From Rathayibacter sp. VKM Ac-2857 (lineage in GTDB: Bacteria > Actinomycetota > Actinomycetes > Actinomycetales > Microbacteriaceae): 64,000 nucleotides of DNA. Below, one piece after another: positions 1 to 10,322 of the stretch. The translations under genes and the position numbers were made by a program. Positions within the stretch are counted from its first letter, which is position 1; each line of letters begins with the position of its first letter. The stretch lies in NCBI RefSeq assembly GCF_013205025.1, contig NZ_JABMLE010000004.1:62001-126000 (forward strand). The letters run 5' to 3'. The notes beneath the pieces are model-generated. The model had not been told where the DNA came from, ran no database searches, and saw nothing but the letters and a program-made list of their open reading frames with translations.

Positions 1-1
1 C

Positions 2-148
2 GCGGTGCAGAGCTACGCGGTCGCCTACGGCTGGGGCGCGGGCTTCTTCGCCCTCGGCGCGGTGCTCTCGGTGCTGCTGTTCCGCCGCCGCTCGGCGGGC
101 CTCGCGGTCTCGACCGGAGCCTCCGCGGAGCCGGTGCTCGCGCACTGA
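2..148 (+). CDS. C-terminal end of a membrane transporter (MFS type), partial
   Basis: The window opens inside a reading frame that ends in TGA at 146-148, leaving 48 residues. The fragment contains a hydrophobic stretch (GWGAGFFALGAVLSVLLF), then a basic FRRRS stop-transfer and a short polar cytoplasmic tail. That is how the last transmembrane helix of many MFS drug exporters of the 14-helix type ends. The N-terminal part lies outside the window, so substrate and exact family cannot be judged. Confidence 0.6.
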   Translation, partial: AVQSYAVAYGWGAGFFALGAVLSVLLFRRRSAGLAVSTGASAEPVLAH

Positions 149-274
149 CCTCACGACAGCATCGACCCGCGCGTCCGGCCGGGACTCCCGCATCAGCGGG
201 GGCCCCGGCCGTTCGCCGTTCCCCGGACGTGTCGGCGTGTTGCGCCGCGGGTCGCCCCGGGTCGGGTGGCTGCG

Positions 275-280
275 TAGCGT
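275..280 (+). promoter_or_regulatory. -10 element TAGCGT of a leaderless transcript
   Basis: TAGCGT fits the actinobacterial TANNNT -10 consensus and sits 6 nt before the ATG at 287, so transcription should start at or next to the start codon. No Shine-Dalgarno sequence is seen in front of this ATG. Confidence 0.5.
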
Positions 281-286
281 CGGGGG

Positions 287-1180
287 ATGCCCGAGACCCT
301 CGACATCGTCCACCTGCGCACGCTCGTGGCGATCGCCGACTGCGGGGGCTTCGGCCGGGCGGCGGTGGCGCTGCACATCAGCCAGCCGACCGTCTCGCAG
401 CACGTCCGCACCCTCGAGCGGCGCCTCGAGCGCACCTTCATCGAGAAGGTCGGGCGCAGGGCCCGCTTCACGCCGGCCGGCGAGCGGCTCCTGGTGCAGG
501 CCCGCCGGATTTTGGCGGTGCACGACGACGCGCTCGAGCTGCTCGACGCGGCGAGCGAGAACCCGCTCGCCCTCGGCCTGACCGAGCCGGCCGCGGAGCA
601 GCTGCTGCCCCGCCTGCTCGAGACGCTGCACCGCGCCTTCGACGACCGCCCGCTCACCTTCACACTCGACCGCTCCACTCACCTGGCGGAGGCGGTGGCG
701 CGGGGCGTCGTCGATCTCGCGGTCATCCTCGGCGTGGGCGGCGACCTGCCGGGCCGCCAGGTCGCGACGCTGCCGCTCGACTGGTACTCGGCACCCGGCT
801 GGCAGCCGCCGGAGGGCGCGCCGATCCCGCTCGTCGCCTACTCCGAGCCGTGCGGGATGCGACAGCGCGCGCTGCAGCAGCTCGGCGCCTTCGGTCACGA
901 GGTGCGGGTGGTCGCCGAGTCGGCGGGGTTGGAGGGCGTGATCGCGGCGGCCCGCGCCGGTGTCGGAGTCGCGGTGCTGCCGACCGCGCACCGCGGCACG
1001 GTCGCCGAGGGACTCGTCGAGCGGCACGACCTGCCGGCGCTCGGCTCGGTCAACCTGCGCCTGGTCTCGCGGCGCGGTCTGGCTCCGGACGTCGAGGACA
1101 CGGCGCTCACTGCGCTCGCGGAGGTCTTCGGCACGGTGCGGGCACGGCCGGTCGCGGTACCCGCGGGCGCGCGAGTGTGA
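287..1180 (+). CDS. LysR-family transcriptional regulator
   Basis: At 297 residues it has the usual LysR length. Residues about 8-67 form the winged helix-turn-helix (LRTLVAIADCGGFGRAAVAL, then HISQPTVSQHVRTLERRL), followed by a periplasmic-binding-protein-like effector domain to about residue 290. The start is the only ATG before the HTH and is preceded by a leaderless-type -10. It lies directly upstream of, and co-directional with, the sulfur-type monooxygenase and importer cluster, so it probably controls that cluster. The effector is unknown; an organosulfur compound or a cysteine precursor would be typical of LysR proteins in this setting (inference). Confidence 0.9.
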   Translation: MPETLDIVHLRTLVAIADCGGFGRAAVALHISQPTVSQHVRTLERRLERTFIEKVGRRARFTPAGERLLVQARRILAVHDDALELLDAASENPLALGLTEPAAEQLLPRLLETLHRAFDDRPLTFTLDRSTHLAEAVARGVVDLAVILGVGGDLPGRQVATLPLDWYSAPGWQPPEGAPIPLVAYSEPCGMRQRALQQLGAFGHEVRVVAESAGLEGVIAAARAGVGVAVLPTAHRGTVAEGLVERHDLPALGSVNLRLVSRRGLAPDVEDTALTALAEVFGTVRARPVAVPAGARV

Positions 1181-1221
1181 CCTCCGTCGCCGGTCGCCGG
1201 CGCGGGTGTGACGAAGAGTTA

Positions 1222-1268
1222 CCAACGATCGGGATCGCCGATCGGAACGCATCCGGAATCATCGTTGG
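1222..1268 (+). promoter_or_regulatory. Inverted-repeat operator upstream of the monooxygenase cluster
   Basis: CCAACGAT (1222-1229) is repeated exactly in inverted form as ATCGTTGG (1261-1268). Inside lies a second palindrome, CGATCGG (1226-1232) against CCGATCG (1238-1244). The right outer arm overlaps the putative -35 (TTGGAC, 1265-1270). Paired sites ending at the -35 are typical of LysR activators, so this is a good candidate binding site for the regulator at 287-1180. Confidence 0.55.
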
Positions 1269-1295
1269 ACGCCCGGAGCACCTCGCCCGTAGCGT
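1265..1295 (+). promoter_or_regulatory. Promoter of the leader ORF and monooxygenase cluster
   Basis: TTGGAC (1265-1270) and TAGCGT (1290-1295) are separated by 19 bp. The -10 ends 7 nt before an ATG at 1303, the geometry of leaderless transcripts. The main monooxygenase gene begins about 360 nt further down, so its mRNA would carry a long leader containing a small ORF. Confidence 0.55.
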
Positions 1296-1302
1296 CGGAG
1301 CC

Positions 1303-1476
1303 ATGACGTTCCCGCCCGCCCTCACCGCCGCCGCGCCGCCCGGCGCGACCGGTGCAGCGAGCCGCGGGAGCATCGGCGTCCTCGGCTCCGCAGGTCGGAT
1401 GCCCGGCACTCGAATGTCCTCGGACGGGAACCCCTTCGCGCCGGTGCGCGGATGTTCCTGTCCGGTCTCCCGCTGA
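1303..1476 (+). CDS. Possible leaderless leader peptide ending in Cys-Ser-Cys
   Basis: A 57-codon ORF begins 7 nt after a -10 element and ends RGCSCPVSR-stop. Both cysteines are TGT (1452-1454 and 1458-1460), although this genome otherwise almost always uses TGC. A shorter version could start at ATG 1414 (20 residues). Known mycobacterial leaderless uORFs with consecutive Cys codons attenuate sulfur genes in response to cysteine; this ORF has the same layout with a weaker Cys run. Whether it is translated is unproven, and the upstream part of the ORF looks like ordinary GC-rich filler. Confidence 0.4.
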   Translation: MTFPPALTAAAPPGATGAASRGSIGVLGSAGRMPGTRMSSDGNPFAPVRGCSCPVSR

Positions 1477-1650
1477 CGCCTCCGCGTCGCCCGACTCCTC
1501 CGCCCGACGACCGGCACCAGCCGCCCCCGTCCCGGCCTCTGCGCGCCGCCGCCCGCCTCCGCGGCCGCCGCGCGTCCCTCTCTCGGCGCCGTCCCGCGCT
1601 CCTCCGGCGTGCCCGCGCGCCTCCCCGGTGCGCCTCCGCACCCTCTCGAA
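1477..1650 (+). promoter_or_regulatory. C-rich untranslated leader, possible Rho-utilisation region
   Basis: The 184 nt between the leader ORF stop and the monooxygenase ATG are dominated by C over G, with runs such as CCGCCCCCGTCCC, and show no convincing intrinsic terminator hairpin. C-rich, unstructured RNA after a short leader ORF is what Rho-dependent attenuation needs. The Shine-Dalgarno for the next gene (AAAGGA, 1649-1654) lies at its end. This is inference only. Confidence 0.3.
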
Positions 1651-1660
1651 AGGACCTCCC

Positions 1661-2833
1661 ATGACCGTCGAGTTCATCTCCGCGATCAACGTCAACCACT
1701 CGAACGAGGTCAACGGCCTGGCCGACCCGGCCATCGACGTGGCCTACCTGCGCCGCTACTCCCGGATCCTCGAGGACGGCGGCTTCGACTACACGCTGGT
1801 GCCCTACGGCTCGGCCGGGCACGACCCGTTCACGATCGCCGCCGCGGTGACCCAGTACACCGAGCACCTGAAGCCGATCGTCGCGCTGCGGCCCAACACG
1901 GTCTACCCGACCGTCGCGGCGAAGGCGCTCGCCACCCTCGACCAGCTCTCGGGCGGCCGGGCCGTCGTGCACTTCATCGCCGGCGGGAACGACCACGAGC
2001 AGGCCCGCGAGGGCGACCGGCTGAGCAAGGCCGAGCGCTACGCCCGGCAGGAGGAGTACCTCCGCATCCTCCGGAAGGTCTGGTCGGCGACCGAGCCGTT
2101 CGACCACGAGGGGGAGTACTACCGCTTCGAGGACTTCGTCTCGCGGGTGCGGCCGGTGCGCGGCACCATCCCGATCTCGGTCGGCGGCTCGAGCGACGAG
2201 GCCTACCGCCAGGGCGGCGCGCTCGCGGACGTCTTCGGCCTCTGGGGCGAGCCGCTGGCCGACACCCAGCAGCAGATCGACCGGATCGCGGACGCGGCGC
2301 TCGCCGCCGGCCGCGCCGACACCCCGCGCACCTGGGTCACCTTCCGGCCGATCATCGCGCCGACCGAGGAGCTCGCCTGGGAGAAGGCGCACCGGATCCT
2401 CGGCATCCTGCAGAGCCGCGGCGGCACGACGAACCCGCGCAAGGGCGAGAAGGGGCTCTGGGTGCAGACGCCGAGCGCCACCGGCCCGGCGAACGTCGGC
2501 TCGCAGCGCCTGCTCGACATCGCGCGGCGGAAGGACCTGCACGACCGCGCGCTCTGGACGCCGACCGCGACCGCGACCGGGGCGGCCGGCGCCTCCACCG
2601 CGCTCGTCGGCACGCCGGAGACGGTCGCCGCGGCGATCCTCGACTACGTCGACCTCGGCGCCGACCTGATCTCGATCCGCGGCTACGACAACCTGAACGA
2701 CGCGGTCGACTACGGCCGGTACGTCATCCCGCTGGTCCGCGAGGAGCTCGCGCACCGCGAGGCGACCGGGCGCCGCGGCGAGATCGTCGCGCAGCCGCCG
2801 CTCGAGGCCGAGCTGGCCGGGGCGATCGCGTGA
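1661..2833 (+). CDS. SsuD-like LLM flavin-dependent monooxygenase
   Basis: The 390-residue protein has the bacterial luciferase-like TIM-barrel fold. Its middle (RPNTVYPTVAAKALATLDQL, then GGRAVVHFIAGG and the RYARQEEYLRILRKVW stretch) closely follows alkanesulfonate monooxygenase SsuD, which uses FMNH2 and O2 to release sulfite from sulfonates. ATG 1661 has AAAGGA at good spacing; in-frame starts further upstream would lie in the leader. It overlaps the next gene by 4 nt (GTGA), so the two are probably co-translated. The substrate may be a sulfonate, thioether or other organosulfur compound. Desulfonation itself is inferred from family and context. Confidence 0.85.
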   Translation: MTVEFISAINVNHSNEVNGLADPAIDVAYLRRYSRILEDGGFDYTLVPYGSAGHDPFTIAAAVTQYTEHLKPIVALRPNTVYPTVAAKALATLDQLSGGRAVVHFIAGGNDHEQAREGDRLSKAERYARQEEYLRILRKVWSATEPFDHEGEYYRFEDFVSRVRPVRGTIPISVGGSSDEAYRQGGALADVFGLWGEPLADTQQQIDRIADAALAAGRADTPRTWVTFRPIIAPTEELAWEKAHRILGILQSRGGTTNPRKGEKGLWVQTPSATGPANVGSQRLLDIARRKDLHDRALWTPTATATGAAGASTALVGTPETVAAAILDYVDLGADLISIRGYDNLNDAVDYGRYVIPLVREELAHREATGRRGEIVAQPPLEAELAGAIA

Positions 2834-4035
2834 CGCTGCTCACGGGACCCGCCGCCACGGTCCGCCCCGCCGCCGTCATCCTGCCCGCGCCCGACCTCTC
2901 CGACCGCGCGCTCGCCCGGGTCACCGTCCGCCTGGCCGAGACCGCCGAGCACTACGACCGCACCGCCGAGTTCCCCCGGCAGGGGATCCAGGCGGTGCAC
3001 GAGGCGGGACTGCTCTCCCTCGGAGTCGGCACCCGCTACGGCGGCACGCCCGCCTCCACCGTCGACCTCGTCCGCGTCTTCGGCGCGCTCGGCCAGGGCG
3101 ATCCGGCGGTCGCGCTGATCTCGGCGATGACCGTGCTGCAGCACGCCGCGCAGGACCGCGCTGCGCTCTGGCCGGAGGAGCTCTACCGCTCGGTGCTCGC
3201 CGACTCCGCCGAGCGCCCCGTGCTGCTCAACGCGGTGCGCGCCGAGCCCGAGTGGGGCGCTCCCGCCCGGGGCGGCCTGCCTGCCACCACGATCCGCCGC
3301 GACGGCGACGGCTGGCTGCTCGAGGGCCGCAAGGGCTTCGCCACCGGCTCGGAGGGGCTGGCGTACCACCTGGTCTGGGCAGTCGATCACGGCGGCGCGT
3401 CGGGCGAGCCCGAGCTCGCGCACGCGATCGTGCCCGGCGATGCCGCGGGCGTCCGGATCGAGCGGACCTGGGACCACCTGGGCCAGCGGGCCTCGAGCAC
3501 GCACGACGTGGTCTACGAGCAGGTCCGCCTGCCGCTCGAGCACTTCCGCGGCACGCCCCGCTCGCAGCTCGCGCCCGAGGCCGGAGCGGCCGGCGGCTTC
3601 GGCCTCGCCGTCGCGGCGCTCTACGTCGGCGTCGGACGGGCGGCGCAGAGCTTCTTCGTGCGCTTCGCGAACGAGCGGGTCCCGACCTCGCTCGGCCGGC
3701 CGATCGCCACCACGGAGCGGATCCGCTCGGTCGCCGGCGAGATCCAGGCGCAGCTGGTTCAGGCCGAGGAGGTGCTGCTCTCGCTGGCCGCGCGAGTGGA
3801 CGCGGGTGATCCGCGCGCCGCCGAGCGCCTCATCGTCGGCAAGCTGCTCGCCACCCGCTCGGCCGTCACCGCGGTCGAGACGGCCGTCGCCGCGCTCGGC
3901 AACCCCGGTCTCACCCGCCACCACCCGCTCGAGCGGCACCTCCGCGATGTCCTCGCCTCCCGGGTGCACCCGCCGCAGGACGACGCCGCCCTCCTGATCG
4001 CCGGCACGCGCTCGCTCGCGGCCGCCGCGCTCTGA
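2830..4035 (+). CDS. Acyl-CoA-dehydrogenase-fold flavin monooxygenase (SfnB/DszC-like)
   Basis: The GTG start overlaps the previous stop by 4 nt, giving 401 residues. The protein has the N-terminal helical, middle beta and C-terminal helical layout of acyl-CoA dehydrogenases. Pairing with an SsuD-like enzyme is typical of the SfnB/DszC branch, which uses reduced flavin and O2 on sulfur compounds such as dimethyl sulfone or dibenzothiophene rather than oxidising acyl-CoA. Motifs include GRKGFATGSEGLAYHLVWAV in the flavin-contacting middle domain and a C-terminal helical bundle ending near residue 395. The operon position supports sulfur oxidation; the exact substrate is unknown. Confidence 0.78.
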   Translation: MTLLTGPAATVRPAAVILPAPDLSDRALARVTVRLAETAEHYDRTAEFPRQGIQAVHEAGLLSLGVGTRYGGTPASTVDLVRVFGALGQGDPAVALISAMTVLQHAAQDRAALWPEELYRSVLADSAERPVLLNAVRAEPEWGAPARGGLPATTIRRDGDGWLLEGRKGFATGSEGLAYHLVWAVDHGGASGEPELAHAIVPGDAAGVRIERTWDHLGQRASSTHDVVYEQVRLPLEHFRGTPRSQLAPEAGAAGGFGLAVAALYVGVGRAAQSFFVRFANERVPTSLGRPIATTERIRSVAGEIQAQLVQAEEVLLSLAARVDAGDPRAAERLIVGKLLATRSAVTAVETAVAALGNPGLTRHHPLERHLRDVLASRVHPPQDDAALLIAGTRSLAAAAL

Positions 4036-4080
4036 CAGCCCCGCACTCCGACACCCCCGCTCTTCGACACCCCGCACTTC
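4034..4080 (+). repeat. Short tandem repeat, about 16 bp x 3
   Basis: Units at 4034-4049, 4050-4065 and 4066-4080 follow GACASCCCCGCNCTYC, with a decayed fourth start after that. They fill most of the 72-nt gap between the second monooxygenase and the binding protein. The function is unknown; this may be spacer DNA grown by slippage. Confidence 0.5.
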
Positions 4081-4107
4081 GACTTCTCTGCACGGGAGAC
4101 CACCCTC

Positions 4108-5781
4108 ATGACGTTCCACCGCTCACGCTCCTTCCGACGATCCGGCACCGCCGCCGCCGCGCTCGCCCTCGCCTCCGCGCTGGCCCTCTCCGCCTGCTCG
4201 GGCGCCTCGGGCGCGGGCGCCGTCTCCGACGACGCGACCCCCGTCGACGGCGGCCGGCTCTCGCTGGCCTTCTTCCCCGACAACGCCGCGTTCTCCTGCG
4301 TCGACCCGTTCCAGACCTACTGGATCGAGCACCGCACCGTGATCCGCAACGTCGCCGACTCGCTCACCGACCAGGATCCGGAGACCGGCGAGATCCAGCC
4401 CTGGCTCGCGACCGACTGGAGCGTCAACGACGCGGGCACCGAGTACACCTTCGACCTGCGCACCGACGTCACCTTCTCCGACGGCACGCCCTTCACCGCG
4501 GAGAGCGTGAAGACCTCGTTCGACAACGACAAGGCCACCCTCGCGCAGCTGCCCTCGGCCTACGGAGGCGTCTACCTCGCCGGCTACTCGGGCACGGAGG
4601 TCGTGGACGCCGACACCGTGAAGGTCGTCTTCTCCACGCCGAACGCCGCGTTCCTGCAGGGCACCTCGACCACCAACCTCGCGATCCTCGCCGCCTCCTC
4701 GTACGAGAAGACGCCCGAGGAGCGCTGCCTCGGTGGGATCGTCGGCTCCGGCCCGTTCACGCTGACCGGCTACACCCCCGGTACCGGCATCACGCTGGAC
4801 AGGCGTCCGGGCTACGCCTGGGGCTCGGCCCTGCGCGAGAACACCGGGGAGGCGCACCTCGACGGGATCGACATCAGCTACGTCGCCGAGGACAGCGTCC
4901 GCGTCGGGCAGCTGACCAGCGACGAGATCGACATCGCCTGGCCGCGGAACCCGATCTCGGAGAACGACCAGGCCGTGATCACCGGCTCCGGCGACACCGT
5001 CGTGAGCCGCTCGCTGCCGGGCCCCGCGAGCAACTACTACCCGAACGTCGCCGAGGGGAAGATCCTCTCGGACGAGAGGGTGCGGCAGGCCGTGCAGAAG
5101 GCGATCGACCGCGAGACCTACGCGACGACCGTCTTCGGCGCCGGCTACCCGGCCGCGACCAGCATCTACAACACCACCACGCCGTTCTTCAAGGACGAGT
5201 CGTCGAAGCTCGCCTTCGACGCCGAGGGCGCGGGCGAGCTGCTGGACGAGGCGGGCTGGGAGCTCGGCGACGACGGCTACCGCTCGAAGGACGGGCAACG
5301 GCTCACGCTGTCGGTGCCGATCGTCACCCAGTTCGGCGCCGGTGATCAGCTGATCCAGGACCAGCTGAAGCAGGTCGGCATCGAGCTCGAGCTGAACGTG
5401 ATCACCAACGCCCAGCGCGCCGACGTGCTCAACAGCGGCGACTACGACCTGATCTCGACCTACTACACGCGGGCCGATCCGGGAGTGATCCAGTGGATCA
5501 TCGACTCCCGGTACGCCGGCTCGAAGGCGCAGGCGACGAACGGCCTCGACGCCGAGCAGGCCGCGACCGTGCAGGCCCTGCTCGACGAGGGCGTGCAGAC
5601 GGTCGACACCGCGGCCCGCGCCGAGGTCTACGGCGAGCTGCAGGACTACCTCATCGACAATGCACTGGTCTTCCCGTTCGCCGAGCGGGTGCAGCTGGCG
5701 GGCGTCTCGTCGGCGGTGCACGGCTTCCGCTTCACCTCGGAGGCGTTCGGCGACTTCGCCGACGCCTGGATCCAGCCGTGA
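4108..5781 (+). CDS. ABC importer substrate-binding lipoprotein, peptide/nickel (DppA/OppA) type
   Basis: The 557-residue protein starts with a basic region, a hydrophobic core and the lipobox LSAC (Cys about residue 31), so it is anchored to the outer face of the membrane. The rest is an SBP_bac_5 domain: DGTPFTAESVKTSFD, the hinge region, and a C-terminal lobe with GDYDLISTYYTRADPG. Such proteins bind peptides, opines, glycosides or metal chelates. Here the ligand is probably the organosulfur substrate of the two upstream monooxygenases (inference). GGGAGA lies 8-10 nt before ATG 4108. The stop overlaps the permease start. Confidence 0.9.
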   Translation: MTFHRSRSFRRSGTAAAALALASALALSACSGASGAGAVSDDATPVDGGRLSLAFFPDNAAFSCVDPFQTYWIEHRTVIRNVADSLTDQDPETGEIQPWLATDWSVNDAGTEYTFDLRTDVTFSDGTPFTAESVKTSFDNDKATLAQLPSAYGGVYLAGYSGTEVVDADTVKVVFSTPNAAFLQGTSTTNLAILAASSYEKTPEERCLGGIVGSGPFTLTGYTPGTGITLDRRPGYAWGSALRENTGEAHLDGIDISYVAEDSVRVGQLTSDEIDIAWPRNPISENDQAVITGSGDTVVSRSLPGPASNYYPNVAEGKILSDERVRQAVQKAIDRETYATTVFGAGYPAATSIYNTTTPFFKDESSKLAFDAEGAGELLDEAGWELGDDGYRSKDGQRLTLSVPIVTQFGAGDQLIQDQLKQVGIELELNVITNAQRADVLNSGDYDLISTYYTRADPGVIQWIIDSRYAGSKAQATNGLDAEQAATVQALLDEGVQTVDTAARAEVYGELQDYLIDNALVFPFAERVQLAGVSSAVHGFRFTSEAFGDFADAWIQP

Positions 5782-6818
5782 CCGCGCTCGGCTCGGCCCC
5801 GGCGGCGGTGGCTCCGGAGACGGCACCGGGGAGGCCGGGCACCCGCTCGGCCCCCTCGGGCCTCGGCCGCTACCTGATCGGCCGGCTCGGCCAGGCGGTG
5901 CTGGTGCTCTGGGCCGCCTACACCGTGACCTTCGCGGTGCTGTGGCTGCTGCCGAGCGACCCGCTGGCGCTCCTGCTCTCGGCCAACAACGTCGAGGTGG
6001 ACTCGCTCACCCCGCAGCAGCTCGCCGAGGCCCAGGCGCGCTACGGCCTGGACCAGCCGGTCTGGCAGCAGTACGCGACGATGCTCGGCAACGCGCTGCG
6101 GGGCGACTTCGGCACCTCGATCACCAAGGGCATCCCGGTCACCGACCTGATCGCCGAGAAGCTGCCCGGCACCCTGCAGCTCAGCGCCCTGGCGATCGGC
6201 CTCGCGCTGATCGGCGGCACGGTGCTCGCCTACCTGGCGGCGTACGTCCGCTGGGCGCCGCTGAAGACGGTGCTCGGCCGGCTGCCCTCCGCGGGCGTGG
6301 CGTTCCCCGGCTTCTGGATCGGCCTGCTGCTCATCCAGTTCTTCGCCTTCTCGCTGCACCTGCTGCCCTCCACCGGCAGCGCGACCCCGGCGAGCCTGAT
6401 CCTGCCGGCGGTCACCATGGCGATCCCCACCTCGGCGATGCTCGCCCAGGTGCTGATCCGCAGCTTCGCGGACGTCGAGGCGGAGGCCTACATCACCACG
6501 GCCCGCGCCAAGGGCCTCTCCCGCGGCGCGGTGCAGTGGCGGCACGCCTTCCGCAACGCCTCGCTGCCGACGCTGACGATCCTCGGGATCCTGGCCGGCA
6601 ACACCGTCACGGGAGCGATCGTCGCCGAGACGATCTTCGCCCGGCAGGGCATCGGCACGCTCGCCCAGGAGTCGGTGCTCACCCAGGACGTGCCGGTCGT
6701 CCAGGCGATCGTCGTGCTGGCGGCCGTCGTGTTCGTCGGCATCAACCTCCTGGTCGACCTGCTCTACCCCCTCCTCGATCCGCGCATCACCTCGACACCG
6801 AAGGCGAGCCGACCATGA
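5778..6818 (+). CDS. ABC importer permease, DppB type
   Basis: The GTG start (GTGA overlap with the binding-protein stop) gives 346 residues. After a polar N-terminal tail of about 35 residues come six predicted membrane helices, the first at about residues 37-58. The conserved cytoplasmic coupling loop of this family is present (YITTARAKGLSRGAVQWRHA). DppB-type subunits pair with a DppC subunit, which follows immediately. The next gene overlaps by 4 nt (ATGA). The protein is complete with no sign of damage. Confidence 0.92.
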   Translation: MTALGSAPAAVAPETAPGRPGTRSAPSGLGRYLIGRLGQAVLVLWAAYTVTFAVLWLLPSDPLALLLSANNVEVDSLTPQQLAEAQARYGLDQPVWQQYATMLGNALRGDFGTSITKGIPVTDLIAEKLPGTLQLSALAIGLALIGGTVLAYLAAYVRWAPLKTVLGRLPSAGVAFPGFWIGLLLIQFFAFSLHLLPSTGSATPASLILPAVTMAIPTSAMLAQVLIRSFADVEAEAYITTARAKGLSRGAVQWRHAFRNASLPTLTILGILAGNTVTGAIVAETIFARQGIGTLAQESVLTQDVPVVQAIVVLAAVVFVGINLLVDLLYPLLDPRITSTPKASRP

Positions 6819-7707
6819 CTCTCGAACTCACCCGGCCCGAAGCGCTCGTCGTCCCCGAGCCGCTCACCCGCGCGGCGCACGGCCGGGGTGCCCGCCGCGT
6901 GCGGATCCTCCGCCTGCTGCTGCGCCGTCCGGGCTTCGTCCTGGCGCTGGTCTTCGTGCTGTTCGTCCTGGCCTCGGCGATCGCTCCGGCGCTCTTCACC
7001 GGTGTCGACCCGACGGCGACCGCGCCGGCCGACAAGCTGCAGGCGCCGAGCCTCGTGCACCTCTTCGGCACCGACGAGCTGGGCCGCGACCTGTTCGCGC
7101 GGGTCCTGCACGGCGGGGCGCTGACGGTGCAGGCGACGGTGATCGCTCTCGCGATCGCCCTGGTCGGCGGGCTGACGCTCGGCGTGGTCTCCGGCTCCGC
7201 GGGCGGAGTGGTGGACGCGGTGATCATGCGCGTGGTGGACGTGCTGCTCGCGATCCCCGGGCTGCTTCTCGCCCTGGCGATCGTGACGGCGATCGGCTTC
7301 GGCACGCTGCCGGTGGCGCTCGCCGTGGGCATCGGCATCCTGCCCGGCTTCGCGCGCACCACCCGCGCCGAGGTGCTCCGGGTGCGCACGCTGCCCTACG
7401 TCGAGGCCGCGCGCACCGGAGGGGCGAGCCGGCTGCGCGTGCTCGTGCGGCACGTGCTGCCCAACTCCTGGGGGCCGGTCGCCGTGCTGGCCGTGCTCGA
7501 TCTCGGCACCGCGATCATCGCGATCGCCGCGCTGAGCTTCCTCGGCTTCGGCGCGGCGCCGCCCGCGGCGGAGTGGGGGACGCTGATCTCCAGCGGCCGC
7601 AACTACCTCGTCACCAGCCCGTGGCTGTCGCTGCTGCCGGGGCTCTTCGTCGGGCTCCTCGTCTTCGCGCTCAACCACGTGGCCAAGAGCCTCGAGGAGG
7701 TGCAGCG

Positions 7708-7711
<4 letters not shown>
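6815..7711 (+). CDS. ABC importer permease, DppC type
   Basis: ATG overlaps the previous TGA by 4 nt; the product has 298 residues. It carries the N-terminal OppC_N helix (RPGFVLALVFVLFVLASAIA), the LFGTDELGRDLFARVLHG motif typical of DppC/OppC, and a coupling loop (LPYVEAARTGGASRLRVLVR). Together with the preceding DppB-type subunit it forms the membrane channel of the importer. Its stop overlaps the start of the ATPase gene by 4 nt, so the whole transporter appears translationally coupled. Confidence 0.92.
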
Positions 7712-9335
<1,624 letters not shown>

Positions 9336-9339
<4 letters not shown>

Positions 9340-10322
9340 GCGGCCGGTTCCTCGTGATCGGCGGCGGCGCCGTCGGCTCCGTCCTCGCGGCGCAGCTACA
9401 CCTGGCCGGGCAGCCGGTCGTGCTCGTGGCGCGCGGGGAGCACCTGCGGCTCCTCCGCGAGAACGGGCTGCGGGTGCGCCGACCCGCGGGCGACGAGATC
9501 GTGCGGCTGCCCGTCGCGGGCGGCCCCGCGGAGGCGGCGCCGGCGCGCGGGGACGTCCTCGTGCTCGCGGTGAAGGCGCAGGACGCGGAGGCGGCGCTCG
9601 CCGAGTGGGCCTGGACGCCGCTCGCCGGGGGAGGGGCCGGCGCCGAGCTGCCGGTGCTGACCCTGCAGAACGGACTCGCCACCGAGGACAGCGCGCTGCG
9701 CCGCTTCGCCGCGGTCTACGGGGTGTCGATCGGCATCGCCGCGAGCTTCCTGGTGCCCGGCGAGGTCGTCTCGCCCTCCTTCCCGACCGTCGGCGTGCTC
9801 TGGATCGGCCGGCACCCCGACGCCGCCGATCCGCGCGCGGAGGAGTACGCCGCGATCCTCCGCGGCGCCGGCTTCGCCGCCCGCGCCGTGCCCGACATCG
9901 GCGCCTGGAAGGCCCGCAAGCTGCTCGCCAACGCGGCCAACGGCCTCGACCTCTTCGAGGGCCCGGCCGAGCAGCGCGCCGCCGCGCGCGAGCTGCTCGT
10001 CGCGGAGGCGCGCGCCGCCCTCGCCGCGAACGGCCTCGCGGTCGCTCCCGACGACGGCACCCGCCTCGCCGTCGAGCCCGTACCCGGCCACACCGCCGGC
10101 CGGCTGTCGACCTGGCAGAGCGCCGCCCGCGGCACGAGCAGCGAGATCGACCACCTCACCGGCGAGATCGTCCTGCTCGCCCGCCGCGCCGGCGTGCCCG
10201 CCCCTCTGAACGAGCGCCTGCAGCTCCTGCTCGGCCTGCACGGCCGCGCCGCGGCCGCCGCGCCGCTCCCCCTCGCGGACCTGCTCGACCCCGCCGCTGC
10301 GGCGCTCACGTCGGTCGAGTAG
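9336..10322 (+). CDS. Ketopantoate-reductase-like NAD(P)-dependent 2-oxoacid reductase
   Basis: The GTG start (GTGA overlap) gives 328 residues. A Rossmann nucleotide-binding motif opens the protein (GGGAVGSVLAAQL), followed by VKAQDAEAALAEW and LQNGL, both typical of the ApbA/PanE fold. A C-terminal helical domain contains the ARKLLANAANGL stretch. Because it sits at the end of a translationally coupled transporter operon and not beside panB/panC, I expect a catabolic role on another 2-oxo or 2-hydroxy acid, not pantothenate synthesis (inference). Its last codons and TAG stop (10320-10322) lie inside a truncated copy of the palindromic repeat. Confidence 0.8.
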
